A DNA stretch of 64,000 bases from Lysobacter enzymogenes (GCF_900106525.1 NZ_FNOG01000005.1:310001-374000), one strand, 5' to 3'. Counted from the first letter of the stretch, positions 10,001-56,686 are shown. Notes: generated by a model not told the origin, from the letters alone. Numbers and translations: made by a program.

Positions 10001-10313
10001 CGGCGACGTCGATGTCGCGGTCCAGGTCGAAGCGCAGCACGATGGTCGACAAACCCGCCGAGGAGTCGGACGTCATCATCGCCAACCCGGCGATCTGGCC
10101 GAACTGGCGCTCCAGCGGCGTGGTCACCAGCGCCGCCATCGTCGGCGCGCTGGCGCCGGGGTATTGGGTGGTGACGATCAGGCTGGGCGCATCGATCTCC
10201 GGCAGCGCCGACACCGGCAACTGGCGATAGCCGAGCACGCCGAGCAAGGCCACCGCCGCCATCAGCAGGCAGGTGGCGACCGGGCGGCGGATGAACAGCG
10301 TCGAGAAGGCCAT
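7089..10313 (-). CDS. RND efflux pump, inner-membrane subunit (MdtB/MdtC-like)
   Basis: 1,074 residues, the usual length for RND (AcrB/MdtB) proton antiporters. It begins FSTLFIRRPVATCLLMAAV with the first transmembrane helix, has PLERQFGQIAGL in the porter domain, the TM4 segment GFVVDDAIVMVENI and a C-terminal GIVKKNAIIMIDFA. It starts 7 nt after the stop of the membrane fusion protein, so the two are translationally linked and should assemble together with an outer-membrane channel not in the window. Sequence and order recall the Mdt multidrug system. In this context lysobactin export or self-protection is inferred, not shown. Confidence 0.9.
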   Translation of the reverse strand: MAFSTLFIRRPVATCLLMAAVALLGVLGYRQLPVSALPEIDAPSLIVTTQYPGASAPTMAALVTTPLERQFGQIAGLAMMTSDSSAGLSTIVLRFDLDRDIDVAAQDVQSAIAQAKGVLPANLPYPPVYNRVNLADAPILTLKLSSDSVPLREVNNYADSILAQKLSQVQGVGLVSIAGNVRPAVRVQVDPAQLSNLGLTLEDLRSALTQANVNAPKGTLNGKTQSYSIGSNDQLRDAVEYRNTVISYRNGAPVLLQDVARVIDGVENDQLAAWADGRPAVLLDVRRQPGANIVDTVERIHRLMPELRAVLPAGVRLEVFADRTTTIRASVADVQFTLVLTVGLVVAVIFVFLRRLWATLIPSVALPLSLLGTFAVMAFAGLSLDNLSLMALTVATGFVVDDAIVMVENIVRYMEQGKDSRRAAEIGAREIGFTVVSLTVSLIAVFLPLLLMPGVTGRLFHEFAWVLTIATAISMLVSLTLTPMMCAYLLKRDALPLEHGGGEDGRPDRWARILAVYARTLDWVLARPRLMLLVASASVALTVALYIVIPKGLLPEQDTGLVVGVLQADQNVAFEQMQQRTQAVAAILQKQEGVAGVAAFIGAGPVNPTLNQAQLSLVLAERGRREGLDELLPRLRRAVVDVPGVALYLKPVQDVALDNRVAATEYQYALSSVDTQALADYAERLTQRLRLQPELSEVGNNLSERGDALLLNVDRAKASRLGVPMQTINDTLYDAFGQRQISTIFTQLNQYRVVMEVAPQFRNAGALLNQLGVRANGDGALTGATATAFGQAASSNSATPAGIGGSGNLGFQVGAGGVVPLAALASARVGSEPLVVSHQQQLPAVTLGFNVAPGYSLSQAVAAIARAERELAPPPRVRGQLVGKAAEFSASLADEVWLLLAAVVVIYIVLGVLYESYLHPLTIVSTLPPAGVGALLALMACGMSLSVEGIVGIVLLIGIVKKNAIIMIDFAIGAQRGGMDADDAIRRACLLRLRPILMTTATALLGALPLALGSGIGAELRRPLGVAIVGGLLLSQLVTLYTTPVIYLSLERWAQRLRDRRAQRAIGAELPLGA

Positions 10314-10320
10314 GGCGCGC

Positions 10321-11586
10321 TCAACGCGCCGCTGCGGCGGGCGCCGCCGACGCGCCCGCGGCGGGCGCGTTCACGCTCGGCGCGCTGGCAGCCGGCATCG
10401 CCAGCGCGACCGTCGCGGTGGCCGCGACCGGCTTGACCTTGCTGCCGGGCTTGAGCCGGAACTGGCCTTCGACCACCACCCGCCCGCCTTCGCGCAGGCC
10501 CGCGCCGATCATCACCTGGCTGTCGCCGACCTCGCCGGCGACCTTGACCGGCTGCATCTTCACCGTCTGGTCGGGCTGTAGCAGATAGACGTAATCGCCG
10601 TCCGGGCTGCGCTGCAGCGCCTGCGCCGGAATCACCAGACCGCCGGCGACGGTGCGCAGCTTCAGCCGCACATTGACGAACTGCCCCGGCCACAGCGCGC
10701 GCGGATCGTTGCCGAACAGCGAGCGCAGCTTGAAGGTGCCGGTGGCCGGGTCGACCGCGTTGTCGATCACATCGAGACTGCCGCCGGCGGCGACGGTGTG
10801 CGCATCGACCCGGTCCAACGCTTCGACCTCCAGCGGCGCGCCGGCCTGCGTGGCGCGGTACACGCTGTCCAGGTTCTGCTCAGGCAGATTGAAGCTGACG
10901 TAGATCGGCCGCACCTGGGTGATGGTGACCAGATTGGTGCTGGTGGTGACGACGTTGCCCGGATCGACGCCGCGGATGCCGGCGATGCCGTCGATCGGCG
11001 CCAGCACCCGGGTGTAGTCCAGTTGCACCCGCGCGTTGTGGATCGCCGCTTCGTCGGCGGCGACCAAGGCCTCGGCCTGGGCGACTGCGTTGCGCTGGGT
11101 GTCGAGGTCGAGCTTGGACACGTACTGGCGATAGTGCGCGTCGGAGGAACGCAGGTAGTTGCTGCGCGCGGTCGCCAGCGCGGCCTGGTCCTGGCGCAGC
11201 TTGGCCGTCGCTTCATCGAAGCCGGCCTGGGCGTTGCGCGGATCGAGCTGGGCCAGCAGATCGCCGCGCTTGACCTCCTGGCCTTCCTTGAAGTGCAGCT
11301 CGACCAGGCGCACGCCGCCGATCTGCGGATTGACGGTAACGCTGTTGCGCGCCTGCACCGTGCCCTGCGCGATCAGATACACCGGCACGTCCTGGCGCGC
11401 GACCGGCGCCAGCGCGACCGGCACCGGCGCGTCGGCGCCCGCGGCGCCGGGGCCCTCGCCTTCGCTCTTGTCCTGGCCCTTGTTCTGGCCGGGATCGGCC
11501 GGCGCCTGGCTCAGCGCCGCCAAGCCGGCGCCGCCCAACACCACCGCCGCGACGGCGACCAGCGCGATCTTGCGAAAACGCGACAT
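10321..11586 (-). CDS. RND periplasmic membrane fusion protein (MdtA/AcrA-like)
   Basis: 421 residues from the ATG at 11586, chosen because CCAGGAG lies 8 nt upstream. N-terminal hydrophobic segment (FRKIALVAVAAVVLGGAGLAAL), then a charged linker and a barrel-sandwich/lipoyl half (GTVQARNSVTVNPQIGG, VELHFKEGQEVKRGDLLAQLD). A coiled-coil hairpin (about 110-190) and the second lipoyl half (VQLDYTRVLAPIDGIAG) follow; beta-barrel and membrane-proximal domains follow that. The C-terminal 50 residues are a low-complexity Ala/Pro tail. It couples an RND pump to an outer-membrane channel. Pumps lie on both sides: one ends 177 bp upstream, the other starts 7 nt downstream. Confidence 0.9.
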   Translation of the reverse strand: MSRFRKIALVAVAAVVLGGAGLAALSQAPADPGQNKGQDKSEGEGPGAAGADAPVPVALAPVARQDVPVYLIAQGTVQARNSVTVNPQIGGVRLVELHFKEGQEVKRGDLLAQLDPRNAQAGFDEATAKLRQDQAALATARSNYLRSSDAHYRQYVSKLDLDTQRNAVAQAEALVAADEAAIHNARVQLDYTRVLAPIDGIAGIRGVDPGNVVTTSTNLVTITQVRPIYVSFNLPEQNLDSVYRATQAGAPLEVEALDRVDAHTVAAGGSLDVIDNAVDPATGTFKLRSLFGNDPRALWPGQFVNVRLKLRTVAGGLVIPAQALQRSPDGDYVYLLQPDQTVKMQPVKVAGEVGDSQVMIGAGLREGGRVVVEGQFRLKPGSKVKPVAATATVALAMPAASAPSVNAPAAGASAAPAAAAR

Positions 11587-11763
11587 GCAACACTCCTGGA
11601 ATGCGTGGGGCGGGCGCATCGCGCCCAACGTGGATCGAGCTTCGGATCGGGTCTTCTTAGCGAGGCCTTGCTACAACACATCGACGCTTGCGGCCGGCGG
11701 TTCGGCGAATCCGGACGGACTTGGTAAAACCACCGTTGCGGACGCATTCGACGCAACAGCGCT

Positions 11764-14700
11764 TCATGCCGGCCTCCCCACTGCAGCGCCCGCCCGCGCT
11801 GCGCGCTTGAGCGCGCGCCGCTCGCGCCGCGCGGCCTTGCGCAGCGAGCGGTCGTGGTGCCACAGATAGATCGCCGGCGTGCTCAGCAAGGTCAGCAACT
11901 GCGACACCAGCAGGCCGCCGACGATGGCGATGCCCAGCGGCTGGCGCATCTCCGCGCCGACGCCGAAACCGATCGCCAGCGGCAGCGCCGCGCCGATCGC
12001 CGCCAGCGTGGTCATCAGGATCGGGCGAAACCGCACCAGCGCCGCCTCGCGGATCGCCTGCGGCGGCGCGAGGCCGCGCTCGCGTTCGGCGGTCAGGGCG
12101 AAATCGACCATCAAGATCGCGTTCTTCTTGACGATGCCGATCAGCAGCAGCACCGCGATCACCGTCATCAGGGTCAGCGGCGTGTGCGTGACCAGCATCG
12201 CCACGAACGCGCCCAATGCAGCGGCCGGCAGGGTCGACAGGATCGTCAGCGGATGCAGCAGGCTCTCGTAGAGCACGCCGAGCACGATGTACATCGCCGC
12301 CACCGCCGCCAGCAGCAGGATCAGGCCGTTGGATTGCGCCGATTCCAGGCGCTGGCTGTCGCCGTCCAGGCTCAGGCGGATGCCGGCCGGCACGCCGGCC
12401 TTCGCCACTGCGCTGCGGATCAGCGCCGCGGCGCGGTCGGGAGTGACGTCGCCGGCGAGGTTGTAGCGGATCTTGGCCGATTCGAGCTGGTTGTAATGGC
12501 TGACGCTGGCCGGGGCCAGCCGCGGCTCGACCCGCGCCAGCGCCGACAGCGGCACCATCGCCCCGCCGGCGGCGCGCACACGCGTCTGCAGCAGGCCTTC
12601 GATGCTGAGCCGGCCTTCGTCGGACGAGGTCAGCACCACCCAGTACTGGGCGATGTCGGAGTAGATCACCGACACCGTGCGCTGGCCGAACGCGCTGGCC
12701 AGGGCCGAGTCCACATCGCCCATGCTGACGCCCAGGCGCCCGGCGAGCGCGCGATCCACCTGCAGGGTCTGCTGCTTGCCGAGCGCGTCGTAGTCGCTGG
12801 AAACATCGCGGAACTGCGGCATCGCCCGCAGCGCCGCCACCGTCTTCAAGGCCCACGGCTGCAGTTCGTCGCCGCCCAGGCCGTTGACCAACTGGAACGA
12901 GAACAGGCCGCCGCTGCGGCCTTCGTCGCCGCCGAGCAGTTGCAACGGGCTCAGCGCGACCGACACGCCGGCCAGCTCGCGGTAGCGGCGGTCGAGCCGT
13001 TCGATCACCTGCTTGAGGCCGTCGGCGCGCTGCCTGGGGCCGGCGCCCTTGGGCTTGAGGTCGACGAACATGGTGCCGGTGCTGCCGACCGCGCCGCCGC
13101 CGCTGTCGGCGCCGAGGATGGTGGTGACGTGCAGCACCGCCGGATCGGCGCGCATGATCCGGATCAGGCCTTGCGCGTGCTCGCCCAGGCGCTCCGGCGA
13201 GACGTTGGTATCGGCGCGGAAAGTCGCCTGGAGCATGCCGGTGTCCTCCTCCGGCATGAAGCCGCCGCCGGCGCTCAGCAGCGTCGCCCAGGCCACGGCC
13301 AGGGTCGCCAGCAGCAGCAAGGCCGGCTGCCAGCGCATCAGCCGGCGGTGGCGCATCGCCCAGTCGAGCGCGCGCTCGTAACGCGCGTGCAGAGCCTGGT
13401 CGAGGCGCTGCAGCGCCGCTTCCAGGCGCGAGGGCTGCGGCGGCACCGGTTCGGGCGCGAGAAAGCGCGCGCACAGCGCCGGGGTCAGGGTCAGCGAGAC
13501 CAGCGCCGAGATCACCACCGCCGCGGCCAGGGTCGCGGAGAATTCGCGCAGCAGGATCACCAGTTCGTTGTCGCCCAGCAGCAGCGGCGCGAACACCGCG
13601 ATCAGCGACAGGGTGATCGAAACGATGGTGAAGCCGATCTCGCCGACCGCCGCAGCCGCCGCGCGCGCCGGCGGCAGGCCGAGCTCCATGTGGCGGACGA
13701 TGTTCTCGATCACCACGATGGCGTCGTCGACCACGAAGCCGATGCACAGCACCAGCGCCACCAGCGACAAGGTGTTGAGCGAATAGCCCAGCGCCCACAT
13801 CGCCACGAACGCGCCGGCCAGCGACAGCGGCACGCTGAGCATGGCGATCAGGGTCGGGCGCAGGCGGCGCAGGAACGCCAGCATGACCGCGGCGACCATC
13901 GCCACGCTCAGCAGCAGCGCGATCTCGACCTCGTGCAGGCCCGAGCGCACGGTCTGGGTGAGGTCGAACATCGGCACCACCGCGACATCGGCCGGCAACG
14001 ACGCGCGCAGCGCCGGCAGGCGCGCGCGGATCGCCGCGACCGTGGCCACCGCGTTGGCGTCGGCGCGCTTGCCGACCTGCAGGGTCACCGCGCGGTGCGC
14101 GCCGAACCACGCCGCCTGGTAGCGGTCCTGCTGGCCGCTCTCGACCCGGGCCACATCGCCCAGCCGCACCGAAGCGCCGTTACGCACGGCGATCAGCAAA
14201 TCGGCGAACTCGCGCGGTTCGCGCAGGCCGCTGTCGACCGCCAGGCTCATGCGGCTGCGGCCGTCGCTGAGCTGGCCAAGCGGCGAGACCACGTTGGCCG
14301 CGACCAGCGCATTGGCGACATCGTTGGCGAGCAAGCCCTTGGCCGCCAGCGAGGCGTTGTCCAGTTCGATCCGCACCGCGTGCGGCGCGCCGCCGGACAC
14401 CTGCACCTGGGCGACGCCGGGAATCTGCGCGATCGCCGGCTTGAGCACGGTGTCGGCCAGGTCGTACAGGCGCTCAGGCGGCTGCGTATCGGACGTCAGC
14501 GCCACCATCAGCACCGGAATGGCGTTGGTGTTGGCCTTGAAGTATTGCGGCGGCGCCGGCATGTCGGCCGGCAAGTCCGGCGCGGCGTCGTTGATCGCGG
14601 CCTGCACGTCGCGCGCGGCCTTGTCGGCGCCGCGGCCGAATTCGAACGAGAGCTGGATCAGCAGCGAGCCTTCGCTGCTTTGCGATTCCATCGAGCGCAG

Positions 14701-14982
14701 CCCGGCGATGCGGCCTAGCCGGCGCTCCAGCGGCGCAGCCACCGTGGTCGCCATGGTCTGCGCGCTGGCGCCAGGGATCTGCGCCAGCACGGTGACGCCG
14801 GGGAATTCCAGCGACGGCAGCGCGGCCACGCCGAGCAATGCGTAAGTCCACAACCCGGCCAGCACCAGACCGAGGCCGAGCAAGGACAAACCGATCGGGC
14901 GCCGGATCAGCGCCTCGAACACGGCCGCGCCGCCGCGCCGCGCGCGTGCGCGGCGCGCGGCGCGTGGCGAGGCCTCAGCCAC
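11764..14982 (-). CDS. RND efflux pump, inner-membrane subunit (MdtC-like)
   Basis: 1,072 residues from a GTG at 14982 that overlaps the end of the ABC exporter by 8 nt; a GTG about 20 codons further in, nearer the first helix, is an alternative. RND features: FEALIRRPIGLSLLGLGL helix, PGASAQTMATTVAAPLERRLGRIAG porter motif, CIGFVVDDAIVVIENI in TM4, and GIVKKNAILMVDFA near the C-terminus. Basic C-terminal tail (RSLRKAARRERRALKRAAR). With the following fusion protein and second pump it could form a two-pump MdtABC-like complex, though the gene order pump-MFP-pump differs from mdtABC. It closely resembles the pump at the right edge of the window. Confidence 0.88.
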   Translation of the reverse strand: MAEASPRAARRARARRGGAAVFEALIRRPIGLSLLGLGLVLAGLWTYALLGVAALPSLEFPGVTVLAQIPGASAQTMATTVAAPLERRLGRIAGLRSMESQSSEGSLLIQLSFEFGRGADKAARDVQAAINDAAPDLPADMPAPPQYFKANTNAIPVLMVALTSDTQPPERLYDLADTVLKPAIAQIPGVAQVQVSGGAPHAVRIELDNASLAAKGLLANDVANALVAANVVSPLGQLSDGRSRMSLAVDSGLREPREFADLLIAVRNGASVRLGDVARVESGQQDRYQAAWFGAHRAVTLQVGKRADANAVATVAAIRARLPALRASLPADVAVVPMFDLTQTVRSGLHEVEIALLLSVAMVAAVMLAFLRRLRPTLIAMLSVPLSLAGAFVAMWALGYSLNTLSLVALVLCIGFVVDDAIVVIENIVRHMELGLPPARAAAAAVGEIGFTIVSITLSLIAVFAPLLLGDNELVILLREFSATLAAAVVISALVSLTLTPALCARFLAPEPVPPQPSRLEAALQRLDQALHARYERALDWAMRHRRLMRWQPALLLLATLAVAWATLLSAGGGFMPEEDTGMLQATFRADTNVSPERLGEHAQGLIRIMRADPAVLHVTTILGADSGGGAVGSTGTMFVDLKPKGAGPRQRADGLKQVIERLDRRYRELAGVSVALSPLQLLGGDEGRSGGLFSFQLVNGLGGDELQPWALKTVAALRAMPQFRDVSSDYDALGKQQTLQVDRALAGRLGVSMGDVDSALASAFGQRTVSVIYSDIAQYWVVLTSSDEGRLSIEGLLQTRVRAAGGAMVPLSALARVEPRLAPASVSHYNQLESAKIRYNLAGDVTPDRAAALIRSAVAKAGVPAGIRLSLDGDSQRLESAQSNGLILLLAAVAAMYIVLGVLYESLLHPLTILSTLPAAALGAFVAMLVTHTPLTLMTVIAVLLLIGIVKKNAILMVDFALTAERERGLAPPQAIREAALVRFRPILMTTLAAIGAALPLAIGFGVGAEMRQPLGIAIVGGLLVSQLLTLLSTPAIYLWHHDRSLRKAARRERRALKRAARAGAAVGRPA

Positions 14983-16783
14983 CGGCGCTCCCCACCCACT
15001 CCGCCGGCGCTTCCACCGCCACCGGCTCCGGCTGCTTCTGGAAGTAACGCGCCACCAGCCGTGCGTAATACGGATGGGTGCGGTTGAGCTCCTCGTGGTT
15101 GCCCATGCCGGAGATCCGCCCGCCTTCCAGGAAATAGATGCAGTCGGCCTGCATCACCGTGGTCAGGCTGTGGGCGACGACGATGTTGGTGCGGCCCTTC
15201 ATCAGCTCGGCCAGGGCCAGCTTGACCTGATGTTCGGTCTCGCTGTCCAGCGCCGAGGTGGCTTCGTCGAGGATCAGGATGTCGGGATTGCGCAGGAACA
15301 TGCGCGCGATCGCGATGCGCTGGCGCTGCCCGCCGGACAGGTTGTTGCCCTGCTCGATCAGCGCGGTGTCCAAGCCTTCGGGCATGCGCTCGATGAAGCC
15401 CGCCGCGCCGGCGCGCTCGGCCGCCGCCCACACCATCGCGTCGCTGTACTGTCCGCTCAGGCCGTAGGTGATGTTGTCGCGCACGCTGCCGGGCATGACC
15501 GGCGCGCCCTGGGCGACGTAGCCGATGCGGCCGCGCCACGAGCCCAGACTGAAGCGCTCGATCGGCTCGCCGTCGTACTCGATCGCGCCGCCGCTGGGCC
15601 GGTAGAAGCGTTCGATCAGCGACAGGATCGTGGTCTTGCCGTTGCCGCTGGCGCCGACCAAAGCGGTCGTAGTACCCGGCCGGAACACCAGATCGATCCC
15701 GCGCAGCACCGGCATCTCCTCCCCGCCCGGATAGGCGAAGGACACGTCGCGGAACACCAGGTCGCCGCGCTCGCGCTGCGAGGCGTCGCTGCCCTGCCCG
15801 TCGTCCTCGGCCGGCTCCTGCAACAAGGCCGCGATGCGGGTCGAAGCGCCCTTGGCCTTGTGGAACTCGGCGGTGAAGTGGGTCAGCTGCACCACGGGCG
15901 TTGCGACGTTGAGGATGTACAGCACGAACGCGGTCAGGGTGCCGATGGTGATGTCGCCGCGGCTGACCCGGGTGGCGCCGTAGACCAGGATCGCGATCAC
16001 CGCGGCCATCAGCGCCAGGGTCATCAGCGGTTCGATCCAGACGTTGATCCGCGCCTGCCGCAGCCCGATCCGGCGGATGCCCTCGATCTCCTCGTCGCTG
16101 CGCCCGTGCTCGCGCGCCTCGGCGGTGAACGCCTTGACCAGACGGATCTCGGCGAACACGTGGGTGAGGATGCCGCCCAGGCGCGCGGTGCGGTCCTGGG
16201 TGCCGCGGGCCAGGCCTTCGAGCAGCATGCCCAACGGAATCACCAGCAGGAACGCCGCGCCCAGGCTGCCCAGCAGCATCAAGGTCAGGCGCAGGTCGAG
16301 CAGGAACAGCACGGTGATCGAACCGGCCAGCAGCAGCGCGCTGGTCAGCAGGTTGATCGCCTCGCGGGTGACCAGGTCGGAAATCGACTGGCAATCGTTC
16401 AACACCCGGCTGACCCAGTCGCCGCTGCTGCTGCGGTCGAACGCGGCGATCGGCAGGCCGACCACCTTGCGCACCAACAGCCGGCGCAGGTTGGCGACCA
16501 CGCCGTAGCCGACCCGCGACAGCAGGTAGGCGGTCAGCGCCGAGGCCAGCGCGGCACCGGTCAGCGCCAGCGCGAGCAAGGCGATGTTCTGCGCCTGCAC
16601 GCCGCCGCCCGGGATCTGGTCGACCACCTGCTTGGTCAACATCGGGAACGCCAGCGTGCTGGCCACCGCCAGCACCGAACTGGCGGCGGCCGCGGACAGC
16701 AGCAGCCGCGGCGGCCGCGCCGCCCGGATCAGCTGCGCCAGCGGGCCGCCGAACGGCCCTCGCCTCGCGCGGTCGCGCTTCAC
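14975..16783 (-). CDS. ABC exporter half-transporter (MsbA/peptide-exporter type)
   Basis: 602 residues from a GTG at 16783 whose GTGA overlaps the hydroxylase stop. N-terminal six-helix exporter domain (hydrophobic segments from about 20 to 300), then the nucleotide-binding domain: Walker A GASGNGKTT, signature LSGGQRQRIAIA, Walker B ILILDEATSALD, H-loop VVAHSLTT. All catalytic motifs are intact; it should homodimerise. It is tightly coupled to the lysobactin synthetase genes and is the best candidate for exporting lysobactin across the inner membrane. No peptidase domain is present, so it is not a leader-cleaving (PCAT) type. Confidence 0.9.
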   Translation of the reverse strand: MKRDRARRGPFGGPLAQLIRAARPPRLLLSAAAASSVLAVASTLAFPMLTKQVVDQIPGGGVQAQNIALLALALTGAALASALTAYLLSRVGYGVVANLRRLLVRKVVGLPIAAFDRSSSGDWVSRVLNDCQSISDLVTREAINLLTSALLLAGSITVLFLLDLRLTLMLLGSLGAAFLLVIPLGMLLEGLARGTQDRTARLGGILTHVFAEIRLVKAFTAEAREHGRSDEEIEGIRRIGLRQARINVWIEPLMTLALMAAVIAILVYGATRVSRGDITIGTLTAFVLYILNVATPVVQLTHFTAEFHKAKGASTRIAALLQEPAEDDGQGSDASQRERGDLVFRDVSFAYPGGEEMPVLRGIDLVFRPGTTTALVGASGNGKTTILSLIERFYRPSGGAIEYDGEPIERFSLGSWRGRIGYVAQGAPVMPGSVRDNITYGLSGQYSDAMVWAAAERAGAAGFIERMPEGLDTALIEQGNNLSGGQRQRIAIARMFLRNPDILILDEATSALDSETEHQVKLALAELMKGRTNIVVAHSLTTVMQADCIYFLEGGRISGMGNHEELNRTHPYYARLVARYFQKQPEPVAVEAPAEWVGSAGG

Positions 16784-18368
16784 AGAAGCAGTTCCATCTT
16801 GCCGAACAGCAACTCGGCCTCGCGGCCGCGCTCGCGCAGCGCCTTCTCGACCACGCGCGCTTCCTTGAACTGGGTGGTCTCTTCCGAGTACAGGATGCTG
16901 GTGATATGGGTCAGCCACGGCTCGGCGCCCATCGCGTAGATGAACAAGCGCTCGGGATTGAAGTACTCGTGCATCGCCAGCGCCTTGGCCGAATCGCAAC
17001 CGTCCAGGCGCCGCGACTGGTCTTCGCCGCGGGTCAGCATCTTCTGCAGCAGCGGGCCGTACAGCCAGGTCGCCGGCGCGCCGACGCATTCCATGCCCAG
17101 GAACAGGCAGTCGATCTTCGGGAACATGGCCTTCAGCGGCGCGTAGAACTCCGGCGCCGGCGGGTTGGAGTCGGCGAAGAACAGGTTGACCGACTTATTC
17201 ATTTCGATCGCGAACACCAGCTTGGCGCGGATGTCCAGGTCGGCGTGCTCGCCGTAGAACGGCGCGCCGAGGATGCGCCCGCCTTCGAAGCTCACGCTCT
17301 CGTATTCGCTCAGCTCCACCACGTTCTCGAAGCCGCAGCTTTCCAGCATCAGCTTCAGCGACACGTCGGCCAGGCCGCCGCCGCCGGCGCGGCCGACCAC
17401 CACCTGGCCGACCTTGTGGCGCAGGCGCAGCAGGGTTTCGAACACCACGTGGTCCTGGTGCGGATGGGTGATCAGCACGTAGTCGATGTGCGCCGGCAGA
17501 TCGTCGAAGGTGAAGTGCGGGATCTCGGCTTCGTTGGGATAGCTGATCAGCGGGTCGATCAGGATGCTGACGCCGGCGCACTGGATCATCGCGCAGGCGT
17601 GGCCGAAGTAGCGGATGCGCGGGGTGTCCTGGGTCCACTCGGCATCGGCGGCGGCGGCCTTGGGCGGCTCCAGCATGCCCTTGAGCAGCGGGATCTCGCG
17701 CTCGGGCTCGCGCATGTACGGACGCAGGCGCTCGGCCAGCCCGTCGGGATCGCGGGTGCCGGCGTAGAGCTCGTCCCACAGCGGGTCGCCGAACGGCAGG
17801 CTCAGGGTCACCGCGGTCTTGTCGTTCTTGATCTGCGGCGTGCTCAGCACGAAGGTGCGCGGTTCGTAGCTGGCCTTCTCCAGCACCACGGTCTGCAACT
17901 GCGGCGCGTTGAGCGGGCTGTTGTAGAAGATCGACTCGATGAAGCGCGCGCCCGGCTGCTTGCTGACGTCGTAGGCGATGTCCACGCCGTAGCGGATCAG
18001 CTCGTCGACCTGCGAGTACAGCGCCGGCACGCCGCTGCCCTTGGCCTGGCTGAACAGCATCTGGTACATGTCGTTGATCGCATCGGCGCAGCGCAGGTGC
18101 AGCGCGCAGCGCTCCATGGTTTCGTCGCGGAAGCGGGCCATGTCGGCCGGGTCGCCGGTGTAGTTGATGAACGGGCCGCCCAGCAGTTCGGGCGTGTTCG
18201 ACGAGACCAGGTGCTGCTCGGGATCGTCGATGAACGAATCCAGCATCGCCAGGTGCGCGTGCTTGGTGTAGAGGCCCAGAGTCAGCGGCGACATCAGGTA
18301 GATGTGGGCGAACCAGTTGTTGACCAGCGGAACGCTGCGCACATCGGCGGACAGAGACTGAGTGGTAT

Positions 18369-18372
<4 letters not shown>
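16780..18372 (-). CDS. CmlA-like diiron beta-hydroxylase for carrier-bound amino acids
   Basis: 530 residues, nearly the length of CmlA, the chloramphenicol-pathway enzyme that beta-hydroxylates an amino acid while it is tethered to an NRPS carrier. An N-terminal dimerisation/docking-type region (about 1-245) precedes a metallo-beta-lactamase fold: HPHQDH (His303, His305, Asp307, His308), then Glu375/His376 in PFYGEHADLD, Asp401 in FFADSN and His468 in AMHEYF as further likely iron ligands. The ATG overlaps the lybB stop as ATGA, so it is translated with the synthetase. Lysobactin carries beta-hydroxy-Phe3, -Leu4 and -Asn10, and this is the only hydroxylase in the window. That it makes one or all of them is inference. 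Confidence 0.85.
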
Positions 18373-55474
<37,102 letters not shown>

Positions 55475-55479
55475 CGATG

Positions 55480-55485
55480 TCCCTT
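55480..55485 (-). promoter_or_regulatory. Ribosome binding site of lybA
   Basis: AAGGGA on the minus strand, five bases before the ATG at 55474; it decides this start over in-frame upstream codons. Confidence 0.75.
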
Positions 55486-56134
55486 TGAAGTGGTCGCGCC
55501 GCATTGCCGCACAGGTTGGAAGCGCGGAGTGCGACAGGTGGGTCGATCTGTTCGGGTTGCGGAATGCGGCGTTTTGAACGCGTTTTCGCGAAAAAACCGC
55601 GGCCCGGCCGAAAAGCGCGCGCACGAATCCAGGAGGCGATGCCCCCGGAGCGATGGCGATGGATGCGCGCGGGCCGCGCGAAGCGCGGCCTCAGTGGCGG
55701 TCAACAGTACATGACAGTGTCTTGTGCATAGAGCATGCGGATGCTGGCGATCGGTCCGTGATGAATCCGCGCTTGAGCGCGGCGCGCATGAAAACAACCG
55801 GTGGCTTCAGCCGAAGCGGCCCGGAAGATGAGACGTCTATCTAAGGTGCTTGTTATGACGGCGGGAACGCATTACCGAGAGTACGTATGAGGCGGGGGCG
55901 CGATGACGAATTCCCCGATCGAAGGACGCATTTCTATGCGGAACGTTGCGCGCTTCGGAATTAAATATAAAGCGATGGCATCGACTGTTGTGTGATGTCT
56001 CTCTGGTTTGGTTGTTCCATCCGATTTGCTCGTGTGATTTCGGTCAAGGAGTGAATGAAGTTCTTTTGGATCTTCGAACGAATGCTCGCTCGCGCTCGTC
56101 GCATGAATTGCGAAACGACAATAAGCGCACATCG

Positions 56135-56359
56135 ATGCCGGCGAAAAAACCGGCTTTTCCTCGGGGAAAACCGCCATTCGCGCGAAGCCTGTCTGCGCGC
56201 AGAAAAACATCGAATGATGTTTGTCATGTTGCGAAAGTGTTTCGCGACGACGTCAACCAACCGCTTCATCGTGCAGTAATGAATCAAATGAACGAGCGCG
56301 CGCGGCGCGCTGTCGATAACCTGTCGCCGGAATCGATTGGCGATATTTTCGTCAACTGA
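56135..56359 (+). CDS. Doubtful small ORF, 74 aa
   Basis: MPAKKPAFPRG start; basic first half, then a more protein-like C-terminal half (VFRDDVNQPLHRAVMNQMNE, LSPESIGDIF). No recognisable ribosome site and no family I know. It lies in the AT-richer gap, opposite in strand to both neighbours; a minus-strand frame overlaps it. Equally likely to be non-coding. Confidence 0.2.
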   Translation: MPAKKPAFPRGKPPFARSLSARRKTSNDVCHVAKVFRDDVNQPLHRAVMNQMNERARRAVDNLSPESIGDIFVN

Positions 56360-56686
56360 CGTTTGTCACTCGCAGCCCGATCCGCGCAGCGCATCGCGAT
56401 ACCGCGTGGCGTTCGTTTATCGATGTGGAAATTTGTTTTCGGTTTTACTGCGGGCTCGCGGATCTGCGACGCAGTTCCTTTCCGTCGCGCGCGGATGCGT
56501 GCGGGTCGCGCCGAAGCGCCTCATATCTACTGTCGCGTGCTATACGCACGCGCACGCGCGGCCGGCCGCGTTGCGCGCGGCGCCGTTTTGGTCCGAGTTT
56601 CGAATCGTCGTAGCGCTTCGCGGCCACGGCCGCGAGCGCAGCGAGGCGAGCCGCCGTCGCTGCGTCTGAGGCTTGGGTTTGCCAGT

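Noticed and set aside
6231..14718. Plus-strand open frames of 950-1,400 codons across the RND and MFP genes
   Set aside because: Composition is Arg/His/Gln rich without domains; the minus strand gives full-length RND and fusion proteins.
56033..56048. Clp/CRP binding site upstream of lybA
   Set aside because: Only the left half matches (TGTGA); the right half is TCAAG and it lies about 560 bp from the start codon, so it is mentioned but not called.
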